From: Virgibacillus dokdonensis
GTDB taxonomy: Bacteria > Bacillota > Bacilli > Bacillales > Amphibacillaceae
DNA length: 64,000 nt
Direction of reading: 5' to 3'
Assembly (NCBI RefSeq): GCF_900166595.1
Contig: NZ_LT745763.1
Coordinates: 186,001-250,000 of the forward strand
Part shown: positions 9,130-17,491 of the stretch, one piece after another
Layout: every line of letters starts with the position of its first letter
Numbering within the stretch: the stretch's first letter is position 1
The notes under the pieces: generated by a model
Seen by the model: the letters and a program-made list of their open reading frames with translations, nothing else
Database searches by the model: none
What the model was told of the DNA's origin: nothing
Translations under genes and position numbers: made by a program

Positions 9130-10359
9130 TTAAACGAATGGATCGTATGTTAAATCATCTAAGTGTAACACGTCTCCTGTCTCATATTGTGCTAGGGTCT
9201 CTGCAAAAATTCGCTCATTGTCCCACCTTCGTCGTCCACTGGACTCTCGCTCTGGTTCTTTACGTACTTTCAAAATAAAGGTTGCCATGGATTGATCGTA
9301 ACCATCCTTTATCCAACGCAACATTTCCAGCAAGGTTCCTTTGAAACCTATTTTATTTTTCATTAGGATGATCAGGCAAAAGGTAATCATTGCAAGATAG
9401 ACTTGATTATAAACGGCATTTTCACTCTTACCATATAATGTTGTAATGACCAAGTGTTGCTTGATCCATTTGAAAAACAACTCTATTTTCCAGCGGTTTC
9501 GGTAGATATCGCTGATTTCTTGCGCACTGCGCTTGGCGTCGTTACACACAATCCGAATAGGCTTGCCATTACTATCTGTTGTCTCTATCAATTGTAATGG
9601 ATGTTTCATGTTTCCGATTGTCACCATGGCATGGCGTGTGATGGGAGAAGATGGATCCACGAGTAACTCTTCCACGACGTGTACCACTGTATTGGCTTTG
9701 ATACGCGTTGCAAATTTTATTCCTTTTTCCGAATAGGCATCGAACTTCGCAAAGTTGAAGTACCCGCGATCGAATACATGAAGCACATCTAACTGATAAA
9801 CAATTAATTCATCCAGCTGTGTCTCATCCGCTGGTCGGGCTGGCGTTAGAATCATCTTATCTAGCGAGAGCGTATCATTGCACAACCTAATTGAAGTGTG
9901 CATTTTAATCCCGGCTTTTGTTTCTCGAAAATCAGCCCATTCATAGCCACTAAGACACATGGAAATAGTCGATGAATCAATCAAATGCAGCTGAAGCAAT
10001 GCCTTTCCTGCTTTCACAGGTCCTAGTGTATACTGTACCTTTTGAATGAGATGACGAAGAATAGCTTCTGGTATTTCATGTGGGATTTGTCTATTCTTAC
10101 GCGAGAGTTGTGACTTACTGATACTGTCTATACCTACTAATCGCTGCACCGTTTTTTTGCGTGAAACAGACTGACTGATTACTGCAAGATTTTCTGATTT
10201 TTTAAGTTGTGCGTAAATAAATAAGCGAATATAGGCAATGGTATCTAGCTTTTTCACATACTTGTCTACCCCTTCTATATCAATCATTTTTTGAATAACT
10301 TTTGTATCTAATGGATGAATGTATTCCTTGAATACCATTTTTATGGTATGATTGTCCAT
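9130..10359 (-). CDS. IS4-family transposase
   Basis: A 409-residue DDE transposase. The catalytic residues fit HLIDSSTI (first D), HVFDRGY (second D) and the signature YRNRWKIELFFKWIKQ, which is the Y-(2)-R-(3)-E-(6)-K motif of IS4-family enzymes. It cuts and rejoins the element ends. It begins ATGGACAATCA, about 8 nt after AAGGAG. The ribosome site, start codon and first codons are present twice because of a 29-bp tandem duplication (10347-10404). The upstream copy opens a 15-codon frame that overlaps the true start in another phase. The gene looks intact. Confidence 0.95.
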   Translation of the reverse strand: MDNHTIKMVFKEYIHPLDTKVIQKMIDIEGVDKYVKKLDTIAYIRLFIYAQLKKSENLAVISQSVSRKKTVQRLVGIDSISKSQLSRKNRQIPHEIPEAILRHLIQKVQYTLGPVKAGKALLQLHLIDSSTISMCLSGYEWADFRETKAGIKMHTSIRLCNDTLSLDKMILTPARPADETQLDELIVYQLDVLHVFDRGYFNFAKFDAYSEKGIKFATRIKANTVVHVVEELLVDPSSPITRHAMVTIGNMKHPLQLIETTDSNGKPIRIVCNDAKRSAQEISDIYRNRWKIELFFKWIKQHLVITTLYGKSENAVYNQVYLAMITFCLIILMKNKIGFKGTLLEMLRWIKDGYDQSMATFILKVRKEPERESSGRRRWDNERIFAETLAQYETGDVLHLDDLTYDPFV

Positions 10360-10404
10360 GAAAGACTCCTTATAATATGATTGTCCATGAAAGACTCCTT
10401 ATAA
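10347..10404 (-). repeat. 29-bp perfect tandem duplication covering the transposase ribosome site and start
   Basis: The same 29 bases occur at 10347-10375 and 10376-10404. Each copy contains AAGGAGTCTTTC followed by ATGGACAATCA on the minus strand. Only the downstream ATG is in frame with the transposase. Confidence 0.95.
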
Positions 10405-10450
10405 TTTGGGATTTGGACAGGACTACCATACCCTAATTATAAGGTTTTTT
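10395..10450 (-). promoter_or_regulatory. Leader hairpin that can sequester the transposase ribosome site
   Basis: On the minus strand CCTTATAAT (about 10440-10450) pairs with ATTATAAGG (about 10397-10405), whose end overlaps the AAGGAG of the upstream duplicated ribosome site. The same layout, with a shared GGATTTGGACAGGA motif on the plus strand, occurs in the second IS (54234-54293). Known IS231/IS10-type leaders block translation of read-through transcripts this way. Confidence 0.6.
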
Positions 10451-10545
10451 TATGCGTTTTTGTATTGATAATTCCTATTATTCTTAGTATTGACACAAGT
10501 TGTTTTTTCTTGACTACTTTATAAAAAGTTTATGCAACGCTAGTG

Positions 10546-10749
10546 AGGAAATTATAAAATTTTGCAGCTGTGGATAAACTAACTAAGTTATTTAGCCACG
10601 TCCGGCTCCAGCGCCCAGCAACTAGGCGACTTCACGAAATCGCCTTACGATAAGTCATCATCGGTTCGTTCCTCACCGTAATTCCTAAAACTTTAGTTGA
10701 TTCGTTCCACTCGCTACGTTGCTAACCGGGCGCCCCGAGCCTTTGTTCT
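10546..10749 (+). repeat. Family A repeat, copy A3 (split by the IS)
   Basis: The head GTCTAGGAAATTA lies at 8956-8968 on the far side of the IS. The rest continues here with AGGAAATTATAAAATTTTG, the core CCAGCGCCCAGCAACTAGGC and the tail GCTAACCGGGCGCC ending CTTTGTTCT. It is the short form without the internal module. Confidence 0.9.
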
Positions 10750-10848
10750 CCATAACTATGGTGCAAGAATTGGAGCACTATAGTATGCTTGATATAGTGC
10801 AAGCCAAGTTTTCGAATAAAAAAGGTATTTTATGGGAGGGAGTTAGGT

Positions 10849-11883
10849 ATGAACCGTTTTTTAGAAAAGACGAAAGTGAAGCTACCGATAATACAAGCAG
10901 GGATGGCTGGCGGAATTACCACCCCTGAGCTTGTTGCAACCGTGGCTAACGAAGGGGCACTGGGGACGATAGGGGCAGGCTATATGAATCCAGAAGCATT
11001 GAAAAAGTCCATTCAGCAAGTAAAACAATTAACGAAGCAACCGTTTGCTGTCAATTTATTTGCAACGAATTTACAAGCTACATCAAATGACTTAGAGCCA
11101 ATGCAATCAGCGTTAAATGTGTTTCGAAATCGTTTAGGAATAGAATCTGGAAGCAGTCAAGTTCAAGTAGATGATTACTTAGAGGAAAATATGGAGGTTT
11201 TGCTTGAAGAAAAAATTCCCATTATAAGTACTGCTTTTGGTATGCTTTCAGACGAGCATATTATGAAATTGAAAACGAATCCAGTTACGTTATTGGGAAT
11301 GGCAACGAATGTGGAAGAAGCAAAACAGTTAGAGGAGGCTGGATACGATATTATCGTTGCCCAAGGAAGTGAAGCTGGCGGACATCGAGGCACATTTCAA
11401 ATTGCCGACTATCCAGAGGGGTGTAATATTGGCTTAGTCGCTTTGCTAAGCTCTATAAAACAACAAATAAAACTCCCGGTTGTTGCTACAGGTGGAATTG
11501 CCAGTAAAGAACAAGTACAAGGACTATTCAAAATGGGAGCGGAAGCAGTGCAAATTGGCACACGTTTTCTCCTAGCTAAAGAAGCCGGGACAGCACCTTC
11601 TTATAAAGCAGCCCTTCTTTCTGCAAATGGAGAGGACACGATGATTACTACCTTTTTCTCTGGTAGACCAGCAAGGGGAGTTGCCAACACATTTACTAGA
11701 GAGTTAGAGAAAAAACAAATGAAAGCATTGCCGTTTCCGATTCAAAATGCGTGTACAAAGGATATACGAAAAGCGGCTAAAGAACAAAATAATGCCGCTT
11801 ATCAGTCATTATGGGCTGGGCAAGGCGTTGGTCAATTGAACCAAGAAGAAACCGTGAAAGATATTTTGGTTTCTTTGCACTAA
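10849..11883 (+). CDS. Nitronate monooxygenase family FMN enzyme
   Basis: A 344-residue TIM-barrel flavoprotein. PIIQAGMAGG at the N-terminus, the phosphate-loop GSEAGGHRG (about residues 172-180), VATGGIAS and AVQIGTRFL are hallmarks of the nitronate monooxygenase / FabK-like enoyl-ACP reductase family. These enzymes oxidise toxic nitronates such as propionate 3-nitronate using FMN and oxygen. The ATG follows GGGAGG at normal spacing. It is monocistronic, with a terminator about 120 bp downstream. FabK activity cannot be excluded from sequence alone, but the overall form fits nitronate monooxygenase better. Confidence 0.88.
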   Translation: MNRFLEKTKVKLPIIQAGMAGGITTPELVATVANEGALGTIGAGYMNPEALKKSIQQVKQLTKQPFAVNLFATNLQATSNDLEPMQSALNVFRNRLGIESGSSQVQVDDYLEENMEVLLEEKIPIISTAFGMLSDEHIMKLKTNPVTLLGMATNVEEAKQLEEAGYDIIVAQGSEAGGHRGTFQIADYPEGCNIGLVALLSSIKQQIKLPVVATGGIASKEQVQGLFKMGAEAVQIGTRFLLAKEAGTAPSYKAALLSANGEDTMITTFFSGRPARGVANTFTRELEKKQMKALPFPIQNACTKDIRKAAKEQNNAAYQSLWAGQGVGQLNQEETVKDILVSLH

Positions 11884-12003
11884 AGTAAAACATTTACGGT
11901 TCATTGTATAAGAAAAACTCCGGCTTTTGTCCTAAAAGTTTGGAAAAGCAGCGTTGTTTATTCAAACGAACTAGTGAAATAGAACAGAATAGATGGTTTC
12001 GTG

Positions 12004-12035
12004 CTCCCGCAGTTTTAAAATAGTGGGAGTTTTTA
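12004..12035 (+). terminator. Terminator downstream of the nitronate monooxygenase gene
   Basis: CTCCCGC and GTGGGAG arms around a 12-base loop followed by TTTTTAT. Confidence 0.8.
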
Positions 12036-12106
12036 TCGTTTCCATCTATTTTCTAAAACGAAACTTAAAAGTTAATTTTACTTTTATTAGTTCTATTGCT
12101 AATAGT

Positions 12107-12136
12107 TTGACAATAAATTGTATAAAAAGTTAAAAT
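12107..12136 (+). promoter_or_regulatory. Likely sigma-A promoter of the TRAP operon
   Basis: TTGACA at 12107-12112 and TAAAAT at 12131-12136 with an 18-bp spacer, about 35 bp before the GTG start. Confidence 0.55.
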
Positions 12137-12170
12137 ATATTTTATACAAGGTTTATAAGGGGGAGTATGT

Positions 12171-13172
12171 GTGAAACGTACAAAGTGGATTTTGTTAACG
12201 GTTACCTTATTTATCTTTGCATTATTACTAACTGCATGTGGAGGGGAAAGCGACAAAGATAATGCAAATGAAGGGGATAACGAAGATGGGGAAAAGCCAG
12301 AATTTTTAAGCTTACTTACAGGAGGAACAAGTGGCACATATTATCCTTTAGGTGGAGAGATGGCAACAATTATAAAGGCCGAGACGGGAATTCAAACAGA
12401 TGCTCAATCGTCTAATGCTTCTGCTGATAATGTAGCTGCTTTAAGAGATGGCGATGCCCAACTAGGATTTGTCCAAACAGATGTGATTTCGAATGCTGTT
12501 GAAGGAATCAATTCATTTGAAGGAGAGCCTGTTGATAATGTGCAAGCAATCGGTTCTCTTTATCCAGAAACCATTCAAATTGTAACGACGAAAGATTCAG
12601 GTATTACTTCTGTCGAGGACTTAGCTGGGAAAGCAGTATCTGTTGGTGCGCCTGGATCTGGAACATTTGTAAATGCCGAGCAGATTTTAGAAGTTCATGG
12701 TATGTCAATGGATGATATTGAAGAACAAAATCTTGATTTTGGAGAGTCTACAGGTGGAATTCAAGACGGAAACATTGATGCAGCATTTATAACAGCGGGA
12801 ACGCCGACTGGGGCTGTTGATGGATTAAAAGCTCAAGTAGATGTGAACATCGTTCCGATAGCTGAAGATAAAATAGATGCCTTAGTAGGAGACTATCCAT
12901 ATTATGCAAGTGATACGATCAAAGCTGGAACATACGGCTTAGAAGAAGATGTCCAGACAGTAGCCGTTTTAGCAATGCTTGCTGTAACAGATAGTCTTTC
13001 TGAAGATGTGGTTTACGATATTACAAAAGCAATTTATGAAAACACGGACAAAATTGCTCATGATAAGAGTGAGTTTATAACCAAAGAATCCGCTCTTGAT
13101 GGTATTGGAATTGATTTACATCCAGGAGCTCAAAAATATTTTGACGAAGAAGGAATATCTGCTTCTGAATAG
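12171..13172 (+). CDS. TRAP transporter solute receptor, TAXI family (lipoprotein)
   Basis: A 333-residue extracytoplasmic binding protein. Residues 1-22 form a lipoprotein signal ending LLTAC, so Cys23 would be lipidated. The mature part starts with an acidic linker and LSLLTGGTSGTYYPLGGEMA, typical of TAXI receptors, with AVSVGAPGSGT in the second lobe. It should capture a small organic acid or amino acid and hand it to the fused TRAP permease downstream. The GTG start has AAGGGGGAG 5 nt upstream. A strong terminator separates it from the two downstream genes, which would give more receptor than permease. The substrate is unknown. Confidence 0.9.
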   Translation: MKRTKWILLTVTLFIFALLLTACGGESDKDNANEGDNEDGEKPEFLSLLTGGTSGTYYPLGGEMATIIKAETGIQTDAQSSNASADNVAALRDGDAQLGFVQTDVISNAVEGINSFEGEPVDNVQAIGSLYPETIQIVTTKDSGITSVEDLAGKAVSVGAPGSGTFVNAEQILEVHGMSMDDIEEQNLDFGESTGGIQDGNIDAAFITAGTPTGAVDGLKAQVDVNIVPIAEDKIDALVGDYPYYASDTIKAGTYGLEEDVQTVAVLAMLAVTDSLSEDVVYDITKAIYENTDKIAHDKSEFITKESALDGIGIDLHPGAQKYFDEEGISASE

Positions 13173-13188
13173 ATTTGTGCGGGATAGG

Positions 13189-13232
13189 ACCGGCAGTAAA
13201 ATGAGTTTGCCGAATTTTGCTGCCGGTTTTTC
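13189..13232 (+). terminator. Intercistronic terminator within the TRAP operon
   Basis: ACCGGCAGTAAAAT and ATTTTGCTGCCGGT form a 14-bp near-perfect stem followed by TTTTTCTG. It lies 16 bp after the receptor stop and 145 bp before the next gene, so it probably lets only part of transcription through. Confidence 0.85.
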
Positions 13233-13376
13233 TGTTTTTAGAGGATAGAAAATTAAAAAGACAGCACTTTTTCGCTGTGGATGCGTTGAGAATAGTCGAT
13301 CGATTTTTCTATTGCTATAGGAAAAATTTAACAATATAACCATCGTAGCATTAAATAAAAATTAGGTGAATATCAT

Positions 13377-13913
13377 ATGAGTGCTTTAAACCGAAAACAA
13401 TGGTGTTTTATAACCATTATAATTCTTAGTTTGTCCTGCTTAATTGCCTTTTTTGCCCCTTTTAAAACGGCACTTATTTTTTATAAAGAAAATACAGAGC
13501 AAATAGCCATGTTTCTTCCTTTGGATGAGGGAGATGCTTTTCAACATATTTTTACGCATTCTATTCATTTAACGGATGTCGTAGAAAAATATGAAGTTAC
13601 ACATAAGAACACCATACAGCAAACGGAAATAATCTATGAAGAATTCGCTATTGGTATGCCAGCTAATGCGCAGGAAGGGGAAGCATTTACGTATGAAGAT
13701 GGCAAATATCATATAAAAAACATAAATCAAACGTTTGATCAAATTAAACTTCGGAATGGAAAGGTTGTTTCTGAAAATAGACTCGTTTGGGGAAACAACG
13801 CACAATATCAAGTTTATTTAAATGATTATGTGCAACCAGGAGCGTGGTTTACGTTACAAATTGACGACGTAACGCTGTGGCAATACTTGAAAGGAGTGAG
13901 AGTACATGAGTGA
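13377..13913 (+). CDS. DUF1850 protein of a TAXI-TRAP cluster
   Basis: A 178-residue protein with one N-terminal membrane helix (about residues 10-30) and an outer domain. HSIHLTDVVEKYEV, EEFAIGMPAN and NGKVVSENRLVW fit DUF1850 proteins, which are regularly encoded between TAXI receptors and fused TRAP permeases. The role is unknown; context suggests an accessory part of the transporter. AGGTGA precedes the ATG. The gene overlaps the next by 8 bp (ATGAGTGA), so translation is probably coupled. Confidence 0.8.
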   Translation: MSALNRKQWCFITIIILSLSCLIAFFAPFKTALIFYKENTEQIAMFLPLDEGDAFQHIFTHSIHLTDVVEKYEVTHKNTIQQTEIIYEEFAIGMPANAQEGEAFTYEDGKYHIKNINQTFDQIKLRNGKVVSENRLVWGNNAQYQVYLNDYVQPGAWFTLQIDDVTLWQYLKGVRVHE

Positions 13914-15906
13914 TGAAAAAGATCAGCTAACGAAACAAGAACAAGAAGCATTACTGAAAAAGTACGATACAGAAGCGAATACGCGAAAGCTTGCAGGCAT
14001 AGCTGCAGGAATTGTTTTTTTTGGCTTACTGGCGTTTTCCGTTTTTCAATTATACACAGGAGCATTTGGGCAAAAAACAGCCTACATTCAACGAACCGTT
14101 CACTTAGGGTTTGCACTCTCCTTAATATTTTTATTATTTCCAGCTAGAAGAACAGGAATCAAGTCTCGGGTTGCTTGGTATGATTATATTTTGGTCGTAT
14201 TATCCATTATTGTTTGTGGGTACTGGCCTGTATATTATGAAACAGTTGTACAGCAAATTGGCGGTATTACAGAAGTGCAAATGGTTATTGGGGGAATTGC
14301 TATTTTACTTGTTATGGAAGCAACAAGAAGAGCAGTAGGGCTACCCATTACTATTATAGCTAGTCTGTTTTTAATTTATGCGCTATTTGGTAGGCAAATG
14401 CCTGGTATGTTGGCGCATCAGGGGTTAAGTTTGGAACAGCTTATCGACACCATGTTTTTTACAACAGAAGGGATTTTAGGTACACCATTGCAAGTTTCCT
14501 CTACTTATATTTTCCTCTTTTTATTGTTTGGTGCTTTTTTAGTACAAACAGGGGTTGGTAATTATTTTAACGATCTAGCTATCTCGCTTGCCGGAAAACG
14601 GACTGGAGGACCAGCGAAGGTAGCCATTTTTTCCAGTGCCTTAAATGGAACCATATCGGGAAGTTCTGTAGCAAATACGGTTACGACGGGTTCATATACC
14701 ATACCGATGATGAAAAGATTAGGCTATAAACCAAATTTTGCTGGTGCTGTGGAAGCGGCTTCGTCCACAGGTGGGCAAATTATGCCCCCCATCATGGGTG
14801 CTGCAGCGTTTTTAATGATTGAATTTGCAGGGGTAGGCTATTGGCAAATTGCCCAAGCTGCGTTAATTCCAGCTATTTTATATTTTTCGGGTATTTGGAT
14901 TATGACCCATTTAGAAGCAAAAAGAATGGGTTTGTACGGGCTACCCAAAGATCAAATCCCACCTAAGAAAGAAGTACTTAAAAAAATTCACTTACTTCTA
15001 CCGATCATAGCGATTGTTTGGCTACTATTTGAAGGAGTTAGCATTGAGCGAACAGCGCTCTATGGCATTGGGATTACGATAGTTGTTAGTATATTTATGA
15101 AGGAAACACGTATAACACCACGTAAATTCATTACCGCTCTAACATCAGGTGCTCGTACCGCTTTAGGTGTAGCTGCAGCTACAGCGTGCGCCGGTATTAT
15201 TGTAGGTGTTGTGACAAAGACAGGCCTAGGATTAAAGTTAGGAAATAGTTTGGTAGATATTGCTGGTTCTATAGCTACATCGGCGGATATGCAATTATTG
15301 TTAACGTTATTTTTCACCATGATTACGTCGATCATTCTAGGGATGGGTTCGCCTACGACAGCGAATTATATTATTACATCCACGATAGCCCTACCAGCTA
15401 TTTTAGCCTTAAATGATCATTTAGATGTAGCTATTCCACTACTTGCGGGGCATATGTTTGTGTTTTATTTCGGTATTGTAGCTGATATTACCCCACCAGT
15501 TGCACTCGCTGCTTTTGCAGCTACAGGTATCTCAGGCGGTGAACCAATTCGCACGGGGATAAATGCTGCTAAGCTGGCTATTGCTGCTTTTATTATTCCG
15601 TATATGTTTGTATTACAGCCAGAACTCTTAATGATTGATACATCGATTGGTGAGGTCGGATGGATATTATTTACAGCCATTACGGGTATGATTGCAATTG
15701 GCGCAGGTTTGATTGGTTTTTGGTATGTAAAGCTTCACTGGTCTGTACGTATTTTAACAATAGCAATTGGGCTGTTATTAATTTATCCAGAAGGAAATAC
15801 GGATGTATATGGATTGGCCGCCTTTATTCTTATGTTAGCTATCCAGTTGTATATGAATCGTGCAAAGGGATCGGGAGAGAAGATGGAAAAAACGGCAAGT
15901 GGGTAA
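13906..15906 (+). CDS. TRAP transporter permease, fused small and large subunits
   Basis: A 666-residue membrane protein with about 16-18 helices. The first part (about residues 25-150) corresponds to the 4-TM DctQ-like subunit. The rest is a DctM-like permease with SGSSVANTVTTGSYTIPMM, SSTGGQIMPPIMGAAAF and GMGSPTTANYI, motifs typical of TAXI-type TRAP systems. It should use a sodium or proton gradient to import the ligand held by the upstream lipoprotein. Its start overlaps the DUF1850 gene. No strong terminator follows immediately; repeat B3 begins about 175 bp downstream. Confidence 0.92.
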   Translation: MSDEKDQLTKQEQEALLKKYDTEANTRKLAGIAAGIVFFGLLAFSVFQLYTGAFGQKTAYIQRTVHLGFALSLIFLLFPARRTGIKSRVAWYDYILVVLSIIVCGYWPVYYETVVQQIGGITEVQMVIGGIAILLVMEATRRAVGLPITIIASLFLIYALFGRQMPGMLAHQGLSLEQLIDTMFFTTEGILGTPLQVSSTYIFLFLLFGAFLVQTGVGNYFNDLAISLAGKRTGGPAKVAIFSSALNGTISGSSVANTVTTGSYTIPMMKRLGYKPNFAGAVEAASSTGGQIMPPIMGAAAFLMIEFAGVGYWQIAQAALIPAILYFSGIWIMTHLEAKRMGLYGLPKDQIPPKKEVLKKIHLLLPIIAIVWLLFEGVSIERTALYGIGITIVVSIFMKETRITPRKFITALTSGARTALGVAAATACAGIIVGVVTKTGLGLKLGNSLVDIAGSIATSADMQLLLTLFFTMITSIILGMGSPTTANYIITSTIALPAILALNDHLDVAIPLLAGHMFVFYFGIVADITPPVALAAFAATGISGGEPIRTGINAAKLAIAAFIIPYMFVLQPELLMIDTSIGEVGWILFTAITGMIAIGAGLIGFWYVKLHWSVRILTIAIGLLLIYPEGNTDVYGLAAFILMLAIQLYMNRAKGSGEKMEKTASG

Positions 15907-16082
15907 GTAAAGTTGTTACTATAAAAAAATTAAATAGGGTTGTGGAACGACGAGGTGCTCGTTCATTATAGCTTGTTTTTTAGCATATAAGGTGCTGCAA
16001 TATTCCCGCTTTCAAACAAAGCTAAGGCGGTGATAATAGCACCTAAATGGCTAATATAATTAAGAACTTCAGGTCACCCCTT

Positions 16083-16177
16083 ACACTATAGGAAGGTATA
16101 AACGTTTAAAGGTTTATAGAATAAGAAAAAACTACGCCATTCGCCATAAGACTTGGCAACAAGCCGAGTTTTTCTAA
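16083..16177 (+). repeat. Family B repeat, copy B3
   Basis: ACACTATAGGAAGGTATAAA, GGTTTATAGAATAAGAAAAAAC, TTCGCCATAAGACTTGG and GCCGAGTTTTTCT. The last 20 bases form the hairpin with T-run. The surrounding 15907-16246 holds no gene that I can see. Confidence 0.85.
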
Positions 16178-16246
16178 TGTTACTAGAAAATGAAGGAATA
16201 AATAACGTCTGTTGAAGAAGATTTACTTAGATAGTAAGGATAAGCT

Positions 16247-16288
16247 GAAAAAACTCTAACATGTGAATAAGGATGTCAGAGTTTTTTC
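16247..16288. terminator. Bidirectional-looking terminator before the aldolase gene
   Basis: GAAAAAACTCTAACAT pairs with ATGTCAGAGTTTTTTC (two mismatches), giving A- and T-runs on both sides. It probably ends transcription from the TRAP operon, 28 bp before the next start codon. It could also act as an attenuator for that gene. Confidence 0.75.
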
Positions 16289-16315
16289 ATTATCCAAAGA
16301 AAGCGGGGGAATAAA

Positions 16316-17491
16316 TTGCACAAGCAAGGTTCTCATTTAAAATCACAGCCGAGATTAGTTCTTCATTTAGATCAGTTTGACCATAATTGTAACGCTATTG
16401 CACGACAGGCAAATGACAAGACGATACGAATTGCCACGAAGTCTATTCGTTCTATCCCTGTGCTAAAGCGAATTTTAGCTTCAAGCAACGTATTTCAAGG
16501 TTTAATGTGCTATAACGCTCAAGAGGCTTTATTTTTACACAATAAAGGATTTGATAACATATTAATCGGCTATCCTTCGGTCGATAGAGAAGCGCTGAAA
16601 CAGATAGCGGAAGTTAATAAAAATGGTGCGCATATTATTTGTATGGTTGATCATTTGCAACAAGTGGATATGGTACAGCAAATAGCTAAACAGGAAAAAG
16701 GTTTTATTCCTCTATGCTTGGATATCGATATGAGTACGAGATATGGTGGAAAGCTTCACTTCGGAGTGCGTCGTTCGCCGTTGCATAAACTTAGTGATGT
16801 ATTAGCTATAGCTGATTATATTAAAAAACAATCTCATTTGCGACTAATAGGAGCAATGGGATATGAAGCACAAATTGCTGGCGTCCAAGATAACTTGCCC
16901 CATCATTTAGTAGTAAATAAATGGATGCAAGTTTTAAAGAAACAATCCATTCCTTCTGTGAAGAAGCGGCGAGGTGAGCTTGTTGCAGCTTTAAAAGCGC
17001 GTGGCTTCTCACTTCTGTTGGTTAATGGTGGAGGGACAGGGAGTCTCTCTACTACGGTGAAAGAAGATGCAGTTTCAGAAGTTACGGTTGGTTCAGGATT
17101 TTATTCCCCTCAGCTGTTTGACTATTATAAACAACCGTTAGAAACAAAGCCAGCGATGTTTTTTACGCTTCCCATTGTCCGCAAGGCGGCAAAAAATATT
17201 TATACATGTCATGGAGGGGGATATATCGCCTCTGGCAAATCAGGTGATGATAAAATGCCAGTGCCAGTTTACCCTGCTGGAAGTAGGTTGATATCAGTAG
17301 AGGGAGCAGGTGAAGTACAGACTCCTGTCTTCATCCCAAAACAATCTAAAGAGATAGGAGATATAATCGTTTTTTGGGCGGCAAAAGCTGGAGAAATCTG
17401 TGAACGTTTTAATGATATTCTCTGTATATCAGAGGGAAAAGTAGTCGGCTACATGCCAACCTATCGTGGGGAAGAGGAGTGCTTTTATTAA
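16316..17491 (+). CDS. Alanine racemase-fold PLP enzyme (amino acid deaminase/aldolase family)
   Basis: A 391-residue enzyme of the fold-type III PLP group. The N-terminal barrel begins LVLHLDQFDHNCNAIA. The segment IRIATKSIRSIPVLKRI carries the likely PLP lysine, in the ATK position typical of D-threonine aldolase and D-serine dehydratase relatives. The C-terminal half (TCHGGGYIASGK) resembles their metal-binding domain. It probably acts on a D- or hydroxy-amino acid; the substrate is not known. The start is TTG, after GGGGGA. Its TAA stop overlaps the ATG of the next gene (TAATG), so the two are translationally coupled and probably work in one pathway. Confidence 0.75.
   Translation: MHKQGSHLKSQPRLVLHLDQFDHNCNAIARQANDKTIRIATKSIRSIPVLKRILASSNVFQGLMCYNAQEALFLHNKGFDNILIGYPSVDREALKQIAEVNKNGAHIICMVDHLQQVDMVQQIAKQEKGFIPLCLDIDMSTRYGGKLHFGVRRSPLHKLSDVLAIADYIKKQSHLRLIGAMGYEAQIAGVQDNLPHHLVVNKWMQVLKKQSIPSVKKRRGELVAALKARGFSLLLVNGGGTGSLSTTVKEDAVSEVTVGSGFYSPQLFDYYKQPLETKPAMFFTLPIVRKAAKNIYTCHGGGYIASGKSGDDKMPVPVYPAGSRLISVEGAGEVQTPVFIPKQSKEIGDIIVFWAAKAGEICERFNDILCISEGKVVGYMPTYRGEEECFY

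Larger units (their letters stand above)
8969..10545 (-). mobile_element. IS4-family insertion sequence, complete (IS copy 1)
   Basis: A 1577 bp element bounded by perfect 17-bp terminal inverted repeats (CACTAGCGTTGCATAAA). It is flanked by a 9-bp target duplication, AGGAAATTA, at 8960-8968 and 10546-10554. One transposase gene fills most of it on the minus strand. Removing the element and one duplication restores an uninterrupted family A head, so the target was repeat copy A3. A stem-loop upstream of the transposase can pair with its ribosome site, as in IS231-type leaders. Confidence 0.95.
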
